In this document: in pieces, positions 47,821-59,969 of the stretch
Numbering within the stretch: the stretch's first letter is position 1
Layout of the letters: every line of letters begins with the position of its first letter
DNA from: Amyelois transitella
Taxonomy: Eukaryota > Arthropoda > Insecta > Lepidoptera > Pyralidae
Length of the DNA: 64,000 nucleotides
NCBI RefSeq assembly: GCF_032362555.1
Contig: NC_083520.1
Span: 3,224,001 to 3,288,000 of the forward strand
Direction: 5' to 3'
The notes under the pieces: model-generated
What the model saw: only the letters and a program-made list of their open reading frames with translations
Databases searched by the model: none
Told to the model about the DNA's origin: nothing
Translations under genes and position numbers: made by a program

Positions 47821-49560
47821 TGCTAGACGTGAAGTGTTTTAAATTGGTCGGATTTTAGTGTTTTGAATTGACTGTTTAATGTTTTCAATGGTGGTTTCAT
47901 CAAAGTGATAGATAAAGGTTTTGGGTGGTAGTGGTATTAAAATTGCATAGCATTCAATGCCTGCATGTTTGGCAAAATTTAATTGTGTAAAAGTGGTTGT
48001 TAAAGCTTTTTGAGTGTTCTAACCAAAATTTAAAGGGTTGCCAAAAGAAAGTTGTTATTAATAGGTTGAGTGTTAGGGGATGAGTGTTAGAAAGATGACT
48101 TTCAGAGGATTTGGAAGCAGGAAGTTGTGTATATTGTAAATGTATGAAATAATGATGCTCAGTGATATTAAAGATCTTGTATCCATAGACAATGATCTTA
48201 GAAAGTCGTACTTATTGAATATTGCATCAGGATAAATCCTAACGGTCTTAGGTCAATAGAATAAACCAAAAAGTTTCTTACTTCATAACTTTGTCTATAG
48301 TTCACCATTGTGTAGTATGTAATATCACTTTTTTTTGTTAAAATATATACAATACATGATCATTGCAAGAAATTTTAATTTATATATATATTTTTTCTAA
48401 CAGACTGAATAACTAGAACTTTTTTAAATAATGGATTAAGCCATCTTAATCCATTGCAACCTGCTGAGGATGAATAAGGAAACCACCATATGTTTTAAAA
48501 AAAATATACATATGGTGGTTTTTAAAACTATTTGAGTGTATTTTTTTCACAATGTTGCTGGATGGAAAAAATATTATTTCATTTAAATAAATTTATACCA
48601 AGCTCCGTAAGGACGGAATATTTCAGTATTGACATCTTTTATAGGTAAATATCTACCTCAACTATCAATCAATTAGTATGTATGTATCTTATTTTTTATA
48701 CTAAACAGGCCAACAAGATGCCTAATTTACTTCATAGAAAAGATGCAGAATCCTCTTTAGCATTTGTACTCAACAATGAATTGCATAGAAAGGACTTGAT
48801 AAACTATCAGCTTGCTAGTCAGTTGTTATGGGTTTGACGGTTTTTTTTGAAGCAAAAGGTTTTATTGGTTTGACGGTTTTTTTTGAAGCAAAAGGTTAGA
48901 ATAATTCATATATCCAAAATCATAATGTTATAGTTCAAAAATCTCCTGATCACCAAAGATACTCAGAGTACAGACATGTGAGTCTGTGGTTAAGATATGC
49001 GAAGGAGGTTGAATAATTTGTGAAGATAATTTTGTTATGATCTTTTTAAAAAAGTTAATACTCTGCACTTATTATCATAAGTTTGTGTTTTATGAAATTC
49101 AGTCATATTTTCTAGTGTACCTACGTGACTTAAGATTTTCTTTGTTTCTTTTTTAATTGTTTCATTTACATTGGGCAGGGAAATCCCAAATTATTTATAA
49201 TTTGAAAAAATTACTAGCTGCCCAAGTCAATTATAGACCAATCTATACAAATATAATTTAAAGAGGTAAATTCTGTAACTAAACAAAAGTTGTTTGTTTG
49301 TATGGGCTTATTATCGAAAATAATCATGCAAATTCAAAAACATTTGATTTTATAAGATTTTAATTTTGAAGAAGAGCACACCGTCCCTTTAGCTGGATGA
49401 TCTTTGTAATTGTCTTGTAAATATTTTACATTATCAAGTCTGATTTGTTGTTTTATTAGATAAATGTTAAAGAATGTGATTTACCATGTGTAGTATGTAT
49501 ACCTACGTAAGTAGTGTTGGGTGTCAAAAATAAAATTATTTTTGAACATTTTTCTGTTTT
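47821..49560 (+). other. Probable gp210 3' UTR
   Basis: An AT-rich stretch without repeats from the main families. It ends around AATAAA at 49529-49534, followed by a T-rich region. A short inverted repeat (14-bp arms, AAACCACCATATGT) lies at 48481-48526. The length of ~1.7 kb is inferred, not shown. Confidence 0.5.
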
Positions 49561-50538
49561 ATTTTTACATACAATACAACAATATACAATATTAGATATT
49601 ATTTAAAGACTTCATAACGTAGCTACTCACTAATCTTAATCCAAAAAGCTGTAGCAGACCCCCTGTATTTTCGCGCGTAGATAGAGGAGTGGGGGGAGAA
49701 AATTTTATACCTACCTGTTTTTACCTGTTTTAAAGTTGACCCATTGATGAAACCGCATTCAAATCAGAGCGAGCGTTTCTCGTGATGTGTAAAAACACAG
49801 ACAGAAATTCTAAAAAAATAAACACTATTTGGCTTCCGTTGGTCTTATTTTAGCAAAAGCTTTCAAGTATATATACATAACACCGGCTATTTACAATTTT
49901 TACAATTTTATTATAAGGATGTCTATTTCTACCCGACTGCGACAAGGAGGGTAATGTGTTTCGAGTGTATTTAACCAAAACAATTTATGTGTGCTTATAA
50001 AATTCTAAGACGGAAAGATTATCGTTTAGAAACTTCCTTTGAATTCTGTATAAATTCTTCGATTCTGAGAAACCGAGAGGGGATCCCCCTCAGACTTGTA
50101 TTTCCATATCAATGAGAGTGACAGCTAAAATTGTAAACAAATCAGTGTAGCCATAATAATAGATTGAACCTTAAACAAAGGAAAATTACTTGTAAAATTA
50201 TTTCTATTTGTAGGTATTCTTTACCTCCGCCCTGAATGAACATTGATGGGCGCCTGAAAAAAAATTATGATCAAAATGAGCGGCGGCTTTCTTTAATTCC
50301 AAGTATACGATTTTTAGAAATAATTTAAAATGAAGAATTCATGAGCGAGAAATTGGAAGTAAAATTAAAATTAATTGTCCATAAAAGACTATAAATATAA
50401 ATAAGCCATATAAATTCAAGCAAAAAAGCATAAAGTGAAACCACTTCTACATAGTTAACTGCCTTTATATATTATTATTATTATCATTTATTATTCCAAA
50501 AAAATTATTATTTAGGTAGGTAGTCAATTTAATTTTAT
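49561..50538. other. Intergenic between gp210 and OSCP1
   Basis: The two genes converge here. There is no coding signal. TTCTACCCGACTGCGACAAG at ~49929 resembles a common moth LINE 3' sequence. Minus-strand AATAAA signals at 50534-50539 and 50487-50492 could end OSCP1 mRNA. Confidence 0.4.
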
Positions 50539-51567
50539 TTAACATTCATCTAACATTTGTAAGAGATCTTCTTGCGGCGATTTTGGTAAATTGGGATTAA
50601 ATGTTAAATCATATTCAATATTGTTTTTGAAATTAGTTGCAATATTTTCGAACTGTGTATCTATTTCGATCGTTCGTTTTTTATTTTGTTTATTTCCCAA
50701 TTCAAAAGGTAATTGTATCTTTAGGAATGTATGTTTTGTTGGAAGTATATCTTTTTCTATCGAAGAAAGAAGACAACTAATTTCAGAAGTGTCTGAGCAA
50801 CGTCTTTCAAAATCTTCTACGGGATTTTTCTTTGAATCATATTTATAAATATTCTCTCCCAAATTGTGTAAAATGTTTGGGTTAATAGTGGCAGGTAAAC
50901 TGAATGTGCCATCTTTATTTTGTAATCCCAATCGTAAAAGAACAGAAATTTTTGTATGATATTCTGAGAACCAAAGTATTAGGGTATTGCTCAAACATTT
51001 ATAATCGGCATCTGTAAAACGTTGTTCTATATTTTCGAACCTGCGCATTGTTTGTTCGATGAAACATTTGGGAAAATAGTGCGGTAGTAGCCGGGCAATA
51101 CTTTTTAGGTGTCGGCGGGTAATGTCAAATATATTTTGCTTTGTTGCTACTGAAAGCTGCCATTTAAATATCATAGTCATTAGGTCCCATAATTTAGTCA
51201 TAGAATACTCGTCCAGTTTCATAATAGATGTAGCAGATATATCTTGCAACAACTGTTTGGTGACGACATGTGTGGCCACTGGTTGTGGTATAAATAGTTC
51301 ATCTAAAAGTTTCGGGTGGAGCAAAACCGTAGCTATATCCATTAGAACTGTAAGTAAAAATAAACTTTATTAGTTACAAACTCGTCAATAGGTCCCATTT
51401 CATATAAGCATACCACTTAGCTACAGATACAATATTGAAAATTTTCAGAACTAACCTCTCTCTGACTTATCAGATCCTATATTTTGTGCTTTCAGTCTTT
51501 GGTCAATCACATATAACATCTCACATCCCAAATTCACAACTATAAAAGGCGTTGAAAAGTGCGACAT
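50539..51567 (-). CDS. OSCP1: Organic solute carrier partner 1 homologue
   Basis: Exons 51567-51456 and 51347-50539 join in phase (split codon G|TT) to 306 residues; human OSCP1 has 379. The N-terminus (FIVVNLGCEMLYVIDQRLKA) and the block TSIMKLDEYSMTKLWDLMTM match the human LNLGGEMLYILDQRL and ASIMKLNQASMDKLYDLMTM. The C-terminus LLQMLDEC matches LLAMMDEL. Vertebrate OSCP1 (NOR1) is linked to organic solute transport and to cilia/centrosomes. The insect role is not evident from sequence. The protein is soluble, with no membrane spans and no signal peptide. The shorter central region may reflect lineage loss. It shares a 43-bp divergent start region with the SMYD4-like gene. Confidence 0.9.
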
Positions 51568-51610
51568 CACAAATAAATCTGACACTGAAAAATCGATTCA
51601 GAAATCTAAT
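51568..51610. promoter_or_regulatory. 43-bp divergent region between OSCP1 and SMYD4-like starts
   Basis: Only 43 bases separate the two opposite ATG codons, so the 5' UTRs must either be tiny or overlap the partner gene. The segment is AT-rich (AAATCGATT present) and lacks a TATA box. A bidirectional, TATA-less promoter is inferred. Confidence 0.6.
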
Positions 51611-54206
51611 ATGAGTATAGATAACTGCTATGATAATGTCATAAAGAGACTTACAGATGAAAACAAAATAAAACCTTTATCACAAAAACTATTATCGCTA
51701 ACTAAAAATGATGAAAGGGTTTTATATGTTTATAATACACTGGAGAGCCTGAAAGCTTTTCCAAACTTATTACAAGTGTCCAAGTCGGACGAAATATCTA
51801 CAAAGTACCGTAACCAGGGCAACAAATACTACCAACAAAGAGAAAATTATACGGCCTTGCAGTATTATAATTTGTCTCTAGGATATGCACCGATAGAGTC
51901 TGAAGCTTACAGTTTATCTTTAGCTAATAGATCTGCAGTATTATGTTCTTTAAAAGCTTATAATGAGTGTATCAAAGATATTGAAAATGTATTCTCACAA
52001 AAATTTCCTGAAAAACTTAGAAAAAAGCTAAATGATAGGAAGGAAAAGTGTCAAGATAGTTTGCTTACCAAAAAACCTCCAGTCACAAATAATACAGACC
52101 TTTTGGAATCCTTTGAAATAAAAAATGATTCTCGATACCCTTGTGCTAATTCAAAGTTGGAGGTGGTATTCAATAAAGAAATGGGTCGGCATGTTGTGGC
52201 CAAAGAAGATATAAGGGTGGGTGAGACACTAGCCCAAGAGGAGCCCTATTTTGTTCTGTTATTAAAATCTCAGTATTTGGTATGTTGTAGTTACTGTTTA
52301 TCTAGAGATCTGAATTTAACACCATGCAGTAGTTGCTGTTTTGCTTTATATTGTTCTGAGAAGTGTAAGAAAAGAGCATGGAATGATTATCATTCAGTTG
52401 AGTGTTCACTTATGCCAACCATAATACACATGGAGTTTACTAAACTTGAATGGCTGGGCCTCCGTACTGTTATAAGGGCTCGAAATGACCATAACAATTG
52501 GAAAGACCTGTTCCAAACAATAAAAGAAGCTGAAGAGAATGCTGAAACTGAATTTCGAGGCCATGTCAAAATTGATGGTAAATGGGTGTATGATTCTAAG
52601 TATTATACTTCAATACATATGTTAGCGTCTAATATAGAAAAGAGGACCATTTCGGACATATTCCAAAAATCAGTTACTGCTGCAGTATTTTTGAAATTGC
52701 TTGAGGAGACAGAATTTTTGAAAGGTAATGTTGATGAGGAGAAAAATGATATAAAGAAATGTGTGGCAGGTATATTACTTCACCATATAATGACGAGCCC
52801 GACTAACATGCATGGAATATCAGGACTTATGCAGAATTCTATGGGGCACTATGAGGATGACACCAGCATTGCAAGCGCTTCATATGCTTTCCACAGTTTG
52901 ATCAACCACTCCTGTGCACCTAATGTTGTAAGATTTAACAAGTTGGGTACAGGAAAAATGACACTAATAGCTCTTAGACCTATAAAGAAAGGAATGCAGA
53001 TCTTTGACAACTATGGGTATGTATTAATTTAAAAAATAGTATTGTATTTAATCTCTATGGAAATTTTCTTTCTTTCTCCTTTGAAAGTGTATTTTTCTCA
53101 TGATCACTGATAATTTATATTTGGGCTTGCAACTATCTTTATATCTCAATGCCATCTTGCTAAACTTGGCTTTTAGTTTTATAATATTTGACTCTGCCTT
53201 CCCCATTAGGATATATGATTCCCATAGGATAAAGACGTGATATTGTGTGTCCTCAGATTTCAGTCCATTGCCTCGCAAAAGATGACATGCGAGCCAATGG
53301 ACTGAAATCCAAGGACGCCGATAACCGGACCAAGTAGAGAAAGTCAAGTCAGAAGGCGGACCAGGCACCCGTAACACTTCTGTGGAGGGTGCAACCGGGA
53401 TCATGCAGAGATTAGAGACAGAGAGAGACGTTATATTGTGTTTTTTCCTAAAAGAAAAACTTATTTTGGACTTCCTTGTACTTATATGTATTTATTTAAT
53501 TGATTTATGAAACTTTGAAACTAGCTTTCGCCCACTGTTTCAATCGCGTTAAACATTTTTTTTTGGTTTTTTCGATATCTAGGAATTATAAAAAAAGGAG
53601 TCACGTTTCCTTCTGCAAGGTTGAGTGGTTTAATTGTGAACTTGTTAACTGTGCTCTTACATTCATAATAAGTATTTATAATAAGTATATATTCCTGATA
53701 TTAGTACCTAACTAATGGGACGCGATACGACACGATATTTGTAAATTAGGAAGGTATGATTGAAAAAAAAAATAACGTGTATAAGTATAACTAATGACAA
53801 TATTTTTCTATTTATTTTCAGAGCACACCACGCATTAGATGATTACATGTCCCGGCAAAGCACATTGAAATTTCAATATAAATTCACTTGCGCATGCGAA
53901 GCTTGTGTCAATAAATGGCCGATGTATTTCAGTTTACCACCAGCTAAGTGCTTACGACCGCAGATAAAAAGCACCAAGTGTTCCCTGTTGCATCAAAATA
54001 ACATTGAAAAACTCCAAAAGGGCGATATCAAAATGGCCATCAAATTGTACAAACCTCTATGTGAACTTGCTCAAATGTTGGAACCCTATTGTCCATGTGT
54101 TGAATTAGCTGATTGCCAAGAAACTTTGAAGCAGTGCTTGCAGATATTTGGTGGTTTAATACCTAATTATATTGAAATTCCATGGAGTGTTAAGCCTTCA
54201 AACTAA
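51611..54206 (+). CDS. SMYD4: SET and MYND domain protein, SMYD4-like lysine methyltransferase
   Basis: Exons 51611-53016 and 53822-54206 join in phase (GG|A) to 596 residues. The order is TPR-like helices (~65-130, YRNQGNKYYQQRENYTALQY), start of SET (~180-212), MYND zinc finger (~226-265; CSYC, PCSSC, YCSEKC, HSVEC), SET core with INHSCAPNVVRF (431-442) and the FDNYG motif (465-469) split by the intron, then post-SET cysteines CACEAC and C-terminal helices. N-terminal TPRs before a SET split by MYND are typical of SMYD4. The family methylates lysines using S-adenosylmethionine. The key NHSC motif and a near-canonical (D/N)YG motif are present, so it is probably active. The intron carries a repeat with a near-perfect 21-bp hairpin. 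The exact SMYD subgroup could be another arthropod-specific clade. Confidence 0.9.
53210..53440. repeat. Dispersed-repeat-like segment with 21-bp imperfect hairpin
   Basis: Arms 53257-53277 and 53288-53308 pair with one mismatch around a 10-nt loop. The flanking GGACCAAGTAGAGAAAGTCA and GGCGGACCAGGCACCCGTAA look like a dispersed repeat, but no second copy exists in this window. It lies in the intron of the SMYD4-like gene. Confidence 0.4.
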
Positions 54207-54539
54207 AAAGGGCAAAACAACACATGTACTTCGTTAACACACAGTATGCGACAGAATGCGAGTTTATTAATTAATTGAAAAGTAAAAAATTATATTTAAT
54301 TTACCAAAGAAAACATTGTCTAAAATATGTTTGCCACTAAAATTTAAAGTTTTGTTTTTTTATAAGATGCATAGAAAGTTGGGCATTTCATTTAGGTTAA
54401 ACAGATTTGATTACAAATGAATCGTCATAAAGGCTTAAAGAGGGGATGTGAATGTCCAAACCCGTTATTTTTATTTGCCTACAACTAAATTCTATTGATT
54501 AGCGATAAATGTTAATTCATATATCTCAGAGCGCTAATC

Positions 54540-54930
54540 AAGATCTATGGCGGATGAATCGATGAGATATAGCGACGACTTGCTATCACAACAACATCGA
54601 TGGACAGAATGAAGAAAGTATGGATGAATAGGAACATCACCAAAACCTCGAAGACCAGACTCGTTCACTTATTTTCCTCATAGTTCTTTATGCTGCTGAA
54701 ACGTGGACCCTGTGATAAGTGGAAAGGCAAAGAAAACACATTTTCGGGATCTGGTACTGGAGGAGAATGCTTGGAATTTCATGACAAATGTCTCCATATT
54801 CCATGAGCTTGGCATAAAGCAGCGTAGTCACATCTCGAAACGCGATAATTTGTCCATAGAACGCCTTGTCGTCCAGGGAAAAGTAGAAGGCACTACTAAG
54901 ACCGCGCGGGAGGTCGCCTACGAGTTGGAA
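54540..54930 (+). pseudogene. Dead LINE reverse-transcriptase fragment
   Basis: The frames read MKKVWMNRNITKTSKTRLV, FHELGIKQRSHISKRDN and SIERLVVQGKVEGTTKTARE, with a stop and frameshifts. These match the usual C-terminal region of insect LINE proteins. It is an old, 5'- and 3'-truncated insertion downstream of the SMYD4-like gene. Confidence 0.75.
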
Positions 54931-55502
54931 TGATCAAATAACGTCTATTTTGGGCCAGTCCATTAACCAGTGCAGTAGGATGACTTCGAGCAGAGAAAAG
55001 TGGCGAAAGCCTCTATTGAAGTCTTTGGAACCAAAATGTAGTAAGTTTCTTTGTCATAACAGGACATCCTCCATCACAGATATTGTTAAAACTTATAAAT
55101 TTTATTTAGTTATAAGATTAACTTTTCTCGAATTTTTTTTTTTTATGCATAAGTGATTAATTTTTGTATTTTAAATTGATAAAATTTGTTTTTTTTTTTG
55201 TTTTTGTATTTTTTTAAAATTTTATCTGCAAATTTAGTTAAACGTAAAATATGTTACATTATATCATATTTTTTTTATATTTTCTCAGATATTTTTAATT
55301 CCTATCAAAAGTTTACCAACGTTTTGACATGTTTACGAAAATTTTAATGTCATTATGGTATCAGTATCTTTTGCTACATTTCTAAATTACAGAATATTTT
55401 TATGAATAAATTTATGAACCTTTATTGTTGTTTTAGTCACTCAATAGGCATATTTTATTTAATAGATTTGTAAAACAAGGAAAAGGCTAATTAAATTGGG
55501 TT

Positions 55503-55606
55503 GGGCTGGCACGATGTTACTGTTTGAATCTCACAGCTGAGCGTGGGGCCTTTAGTCTCTTCAGTGTTTTCAAGACTTAAGGCACTGTCTACCTCGTACG
55601 GGATAA
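55503..55606 (+). repeat. R1 interspersed repeat, highly diverged
   Basis: Only GTTTGAATCTCA, AGCTGAGCGTGG, TTTTCAAGACTTAAGGC and CTGTCTACCTCG remain. A smaller remnant of the same family lies at ~59415-59470. Confidence 0.5.
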
Positions 55607-56000
55607 AACATGCTTGTAGGTAGAAAACATCAACAAACTTGCAGGGCGGGAGGAGATAGAAAGTTAAGATTTTGAAACAAAATTTATTTCATACGAGTAA
55701 TAAATTGCTAAAGCGATGCGCGCGAGCGACAGCTTCGAGTCAATTTCAACTTATAGCCGTCAAAATATTATCTGTACAGTGTTAGATAAATCCAATAAAT
55801 TTATAAACGCAGAAATGGCGCCATTAAACCAGTTAAAAAACCAATTACTGTGCACTTTTGTAAAATAACTACTATTATCATGATTTTTTAGGTAATTGCG
55901 CTTTTTAGGGTTTCGTGCCCACAGGATAAATATTTTCACAAATGTATTTTTATTACCGCTATACTACAAGAAATACTAAGAAAAAAACTTTTTAAAATAA

Positions 56001-56227
56001 CAGCCTTATTCATAAAAAAGAATTAGTCTATTAAGAACGTCTTAACTAAGACGTTGATTAAGACTTAAGCAGTGTCTTAAATTTTGTTATTCATAAAACC
56101 AGTAAAGTCGTGTCTTAGTTAAATATCTCTTATTTTTTAAGATTCTGTTATATGTTTAACTCACAGCATTTATTAATAAGATTTAAGTATGTCGTAAAGA
56201 GTGTCTTAACGTTTATGAATGAGGCTG
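56001..56227. mobile_element. PIF/Harbinger-type MITE with TAA TSD
   Basis: The 227-bp element has 16-bp terminal inverted repeats CAGCCTTATTCATAAA and TTTATGAATGAGGCTG (one mismatch). It is flanked by TAA at 55998-56000 and 56228-56230. The interior repeats GTCTTAA motifs. No coding sequence is present. The 3-bp TAA duplication is characteristic of Harbinger elements. Confidence 0.8.
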
Positions 56228-56552
56228 TAAATGTTTTGCTTGTTATTGATAACGTCACTTGAAATGTTCACAGAATATTAAGTTATATGTAATATGTACC
56301 CTTTAAAAATAAATATGTAACAAAAGTAAAAAAAAATTTACGGTGTTCCCAGACAGCAGTCATCTTTCTGTCCTGTTTCTGATATTCATAATGCTAATTT
56401 AGGTCGCACTTGACCGGTTTTTCAAAAGTGGCGTAAATTATGCGGTAATAAGTAACAAATACATAAATTCTAATCGAGCTGAGATTCTCAATTAAATTTA
56501 ATATTATTTTGTATGTAAAGACTACCTAAAAATAACTACCCGTATAGGTGCA

Positions 56553-57992
56553 TCACGTAGACAAAACATTTACATAAGAAAATAATACTATTAATATACT
56601 TAAAATACTGGAAATATTGTGGTGTAACAAACTAAATGCCCTAGATGGGGCAGTATCGTCGCCGAATTCTTTGAGTAGTTCTACATTCTTAATTTTAATT
56701 CGGTTACTAGTTTGAATATTTACAGGACCTAATTGTTTTAAGTAGTTAAATACACATTCGACTTCATTATATGGAAGGGTTTCCTTGTCAAGAGTTTCGA
56801 ACATCGTAAAACCGTCACCTCCCTTCGCTAAAAATTCTGGCATAGCCACTTTATATTCATAAGAGTCTTTTATGTAGCTTAATCCTGGTTTTCCACAGCC
56901 ATTACATACTGCTGAGGCGTCTATTATTCGAGAACCAGGCGGCTTCTCCAAGTTATAGGCTACTTTTATACCAGAAATTTGTAAAAATTGGCCAGTGCTA
57001 TCAATTTCCCGCCATGTCGATACTGAATGTTCCAGGGCCTGCTTCAATATCTTACCGTTCATTGTCACAATAGTCAACAAATCCGAAAATGGTAAAACTG
57101 TAATCCAGTCGCCTCTTGTCATCTCAAAAGGTTTCGGAAACCTATCTAGCGATGTTCTAATTCGACCACCCTGGACGATGGCTATACTTAAATCCTCATG
57201 GTGTGAATAAGCATATTTTTGACGTGTATAATTAACGACTGCATCTACGATCAAATCGCCAATATTACATTCTTTCAAACGGCATTCTCCGTCTAGAAAT
57301 ACTGATGATACTCCAACTACCTCACCGTTGATTTTGTCTATATCTTTTCGATATTTATTTATAGTTGCTTGGAGTTCCGGGTCTTTTGGTATATCCTGGT
57401 TCAAAAGTACTGGCGCGCCGTTAAAATCAATTATGTCGCCATCTTTATTGAAATTTAAATGCAATCTACCCATGTATTTAGTATACGCATATGCTTGCAC
57501 TACTAATACGGTTTTGCCGTTTGATTGTTTCACTGTTTTTGGATAGGGTCCTTGTGGTATTTCGGGTTTCTCTTCTGTTTTATTACCATTCCACAGAAAT
57601 GTGTTCGAATGTCCTCCTATAACTAAGTCAATGCCATCAACTTCTTTAGCTATTTCTAAGTCTTTTATATACCCTGAATGTCCTAGAGCTATAAGAATGT
57701 TTACACCATCCTTCTTCAGTTTATTTACTTCTCTTCTGATAGCGACTACTTCGTCTTCGTATTCTATTTTATTTTTTGGTGCCAAATACTTTGTTTCTGG
57801 CGTCAGGTATCCTATGATGCCTATTTTGATATCGTTGACTGGAATGACTACCGAAGGATGCAGATTTTTCTCATTCTGTAGTTCTGGCACGTTGTCCAGT
57901 ATAAGGTTAGCAGCCAAAACTGGTGATGTCAAGTTTCTGATAAATGGTATAACGCCTTCAACCTCCTCGTCGAACTCATGGTTGCCGAGAGA
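56553..57992 (-). CDS. 5'-nucleotidase C-terminal exon, copy A
   Basis: One uninterrupted exon of 479 codons after an acceptor (TTCCTTCCAG), starting SLGNHEFDEEVEG. Ecto-5'-nucleotidases hydrolyse extracellular nucleoside monophosphates at the cell surface; insect relatives also include secreted salivary apyrases. Visible family motifs are GNHEFD (metal ligands), ALGHSG, IGGHSNTFLWNG, GDWITVLPF and AKGGDGF. The hydrophobic tail ILSILIVLFSYV suggests a GPI-anchor signal. The usual QGGGIR loop reads QGGRIR, unlike copies B and C. The N-terminal part of the enzyme (signal peptide and first metal motif, HTND) is not encoded upstream before copy B. It is therefore either an alternative terminal exon of one larger gene or a truncated gene. 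Confidence 0.85.
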   Translation of the reverse strand, partial: SLGNHEFDEEVEGVIPFIRNLTSPVLAANLILDNVPELQNEKNLHPSVVIPVNDIKIGIIGYLTPETKYLAPKNKIEYEDEVVAIRREVNKLKKDGVNILIALGHSGYIKDLEIAKEVDGIDLVIGGHSNTFLWNGNKTEEKPEIPQGPYPKTVKQSNGKTVLVVQAYAYTKYMGRLHLNFNKDGDIIDFNGAPVLLNQDIPKDPELQATINKYRKDIDKINGEVVGVSSVFLDGECRLKECNIGDLIVDAVVNYTRQKYAYSHHEDLSIAIVQGGRIRTSLDRFPKPFEMTRGDWITVLPFSDLLTIVTMNGKILKQALEHSVSTWREIDSTGQFLQISGIKVAYNLEKPPGSRIIDASAVCNGCGKPGLSYIKDSYEYKVAMPEFLAKGGDGFTMFETLDKETLPYNEVECVFNYLKQLGPVNIQTSNRIKIKNVELLKEFGDDTAPSRAFSLLHHNISSILSILIVLFSYVNVLST

Positions 57993-59969
57993 CTGGAAGG
58001 AAAGAAATTTCAAGTCATCGATATAGTATAATTTGGATTTCACGTGATAAAACATGTAAGGTAGGAATATCACACTGCATTTTATTATCATTTATATACC
58101 TACGATGTAGGCTACTGTAGTTTTGGAAAAGAAAAAGAAAATATGCTAAATACTATATCGATGATATTTTTCCAGCTAAGTTTTCCAGGGTTTGATTTAA
58201 GCCGCTTGGTAGTTGCAATCGCGTCATCTACTTTCACAGTGATTTGATATTTAGTGAGTTAACACCCATCAAATCATAAGTAAATTTTTAAACCATATAT
58301 CATAGTGGTGAAGACATATTGGTACTTGTTACGGCTGACGGAAAACATAGGGAAACCTAAGGGAGGAGAAGTGGGAAGTGGAGTAGATGTGTATCCATGA
58401 TCCAATAGGTATTGGGATTCAAAATTGCAAAGGTTGCAAAACTGGGATGGGAGTCGCTTCGTGTAAAAAGCTGACCGATGAATGCTGTCTGATAATTTGT
58501 TATTTCTATTTTGTGATCTTCTACTACTGCTTATTAGCATAAGAATGGCAAATTACTGTAAATGTTCTTATAGATAATACTATTGTGATTAATAGGACCT
58601 TGTTTGGCATAATGAAACGAATTCAGATTGTAGAAATGTTTAATAAATATTTTTGTACTTATAAGTTATCAATTCAGGAACTTCACTTTGTTAGTGTTGT
58701 GGAATATTATAATAATATTATTTAGGTTTTTATGGTTGTAAAAAAATACCTTAATCTGACATTTAAGTATTTTTTTATGTAATTTAAACATCAACTTATG
58801 ATTTCTAGATATATATATTTCTAGATATATTCTAGATAGATAGATTCTTAGATCTTGCATTTTAACTGTAAATTTATGTTTGTAAAACACACTTAACTAG
58901 GATTTATTACATAGAACTTATAAGAATACACACGCACTCTGATGGACAATGTCAAAGGAAGATATGTATGTACCTACCTATCTATTTATAATATAGGGAT
59001 AATTTTTGTGGTAAATAAAAAACACATTATATTCGTGGCTATGTACATATTCAAGGAACATACCTAATTACTCATAGTAGTATAGCATAGTAGTAGGTAA
59101 ATTTCAACTTAGAAATTCGCATAAATATCCTTTTAGTCACAATATTTTATTTTAATTTCATCAGATATTTAAATCAAATCTTGTCACACATATTTTTAAC
59201 CATACAAAAGTGATAAAATTGTTATAAAAATAAACACTAACTATGTCACAACACTGTGTTAAAGTACCTATAATAAGCCTGCAGCAGGTTGGTTGGGTTT
59301 ATTAATTTTTGTGTTGTTTAATTTTTTTTTCTACCAATCGTTGGAAGCCACTGCTTTACGACGATTAATCAATAAAATAGCACAAAAAATTTTAGTAAAA
59401 TGGTATTATATAAGCTGATCGTGGCCTTTCCTGTTGGCTCTGGGTACTGTATTATGTATGTTTGAAATGGTAAACCATGTCAATTATAGCAATAATTAAT
59501 AACAAATTTTTATCTTATGCTGCCGCCTATGCTTAAATTAGAATTAAATTACAACAAATACTTATATCCGAGGAAATCTTTAGCTACAGACATTTTCTAC
59601 CATTTATCCCAAATCAATTTATTCACATACAGTTAAAGAAATACTGATATTTTGTATTTTTTATAATTAACCAGAGATCCGATTTAATACTGAATGTTTC
59701 GTTCGCCAATATATGTATTCCTAATTATAATCCAAGATTATGATATGTTTAGTATAATGGACAATTGTGTGTGAATAGAGAATATAATCTCTAAAGTCTG
59801 TGGTGTTAATCCACGTCCGTCTATTCTGCGATGTAGTTACCTAAATATCTCATCAAAATTTGTTATTCTTGTTGTTGACATTACCCCTAAAGAAAGAACT
59901 AATAATTTTTGTTCCAATTATTGCATTAGTATATATATTTGGTCCTGTACCTACTATTTAAATTATTCG
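57993..59969. other. Gap between 5'-nucleotidase exons A and B
   Basis: AT-rich. I searched for a 5'-nucleotidase N-terminal exon (HTND-type motif, signal peptide) and found none. A repeat fragment related to those at 13235 and 45010 lies near 58380-58480. There is a small R1 remnant near 59415-59470. Confidence 0.5.

Noticed and set aside
57993-58091. N-terminal extension of 5'-nucleotidase copy A (MIIKCSVIFLPYMF...)
   Set aside because: It reads upstream of a clear splice acceptor and has no HTND motif. It is intron read-through, though its hydrophobic start superficially resembles a signal peptide. The same applies to the short extensions of copies B and C.
58274-58540. 88-codon minus-strand ORF
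   Set aside because: It overlaps a dispersed repeat fragment also present at 13.2 and 45.0 kb, and has no recognisable domain.
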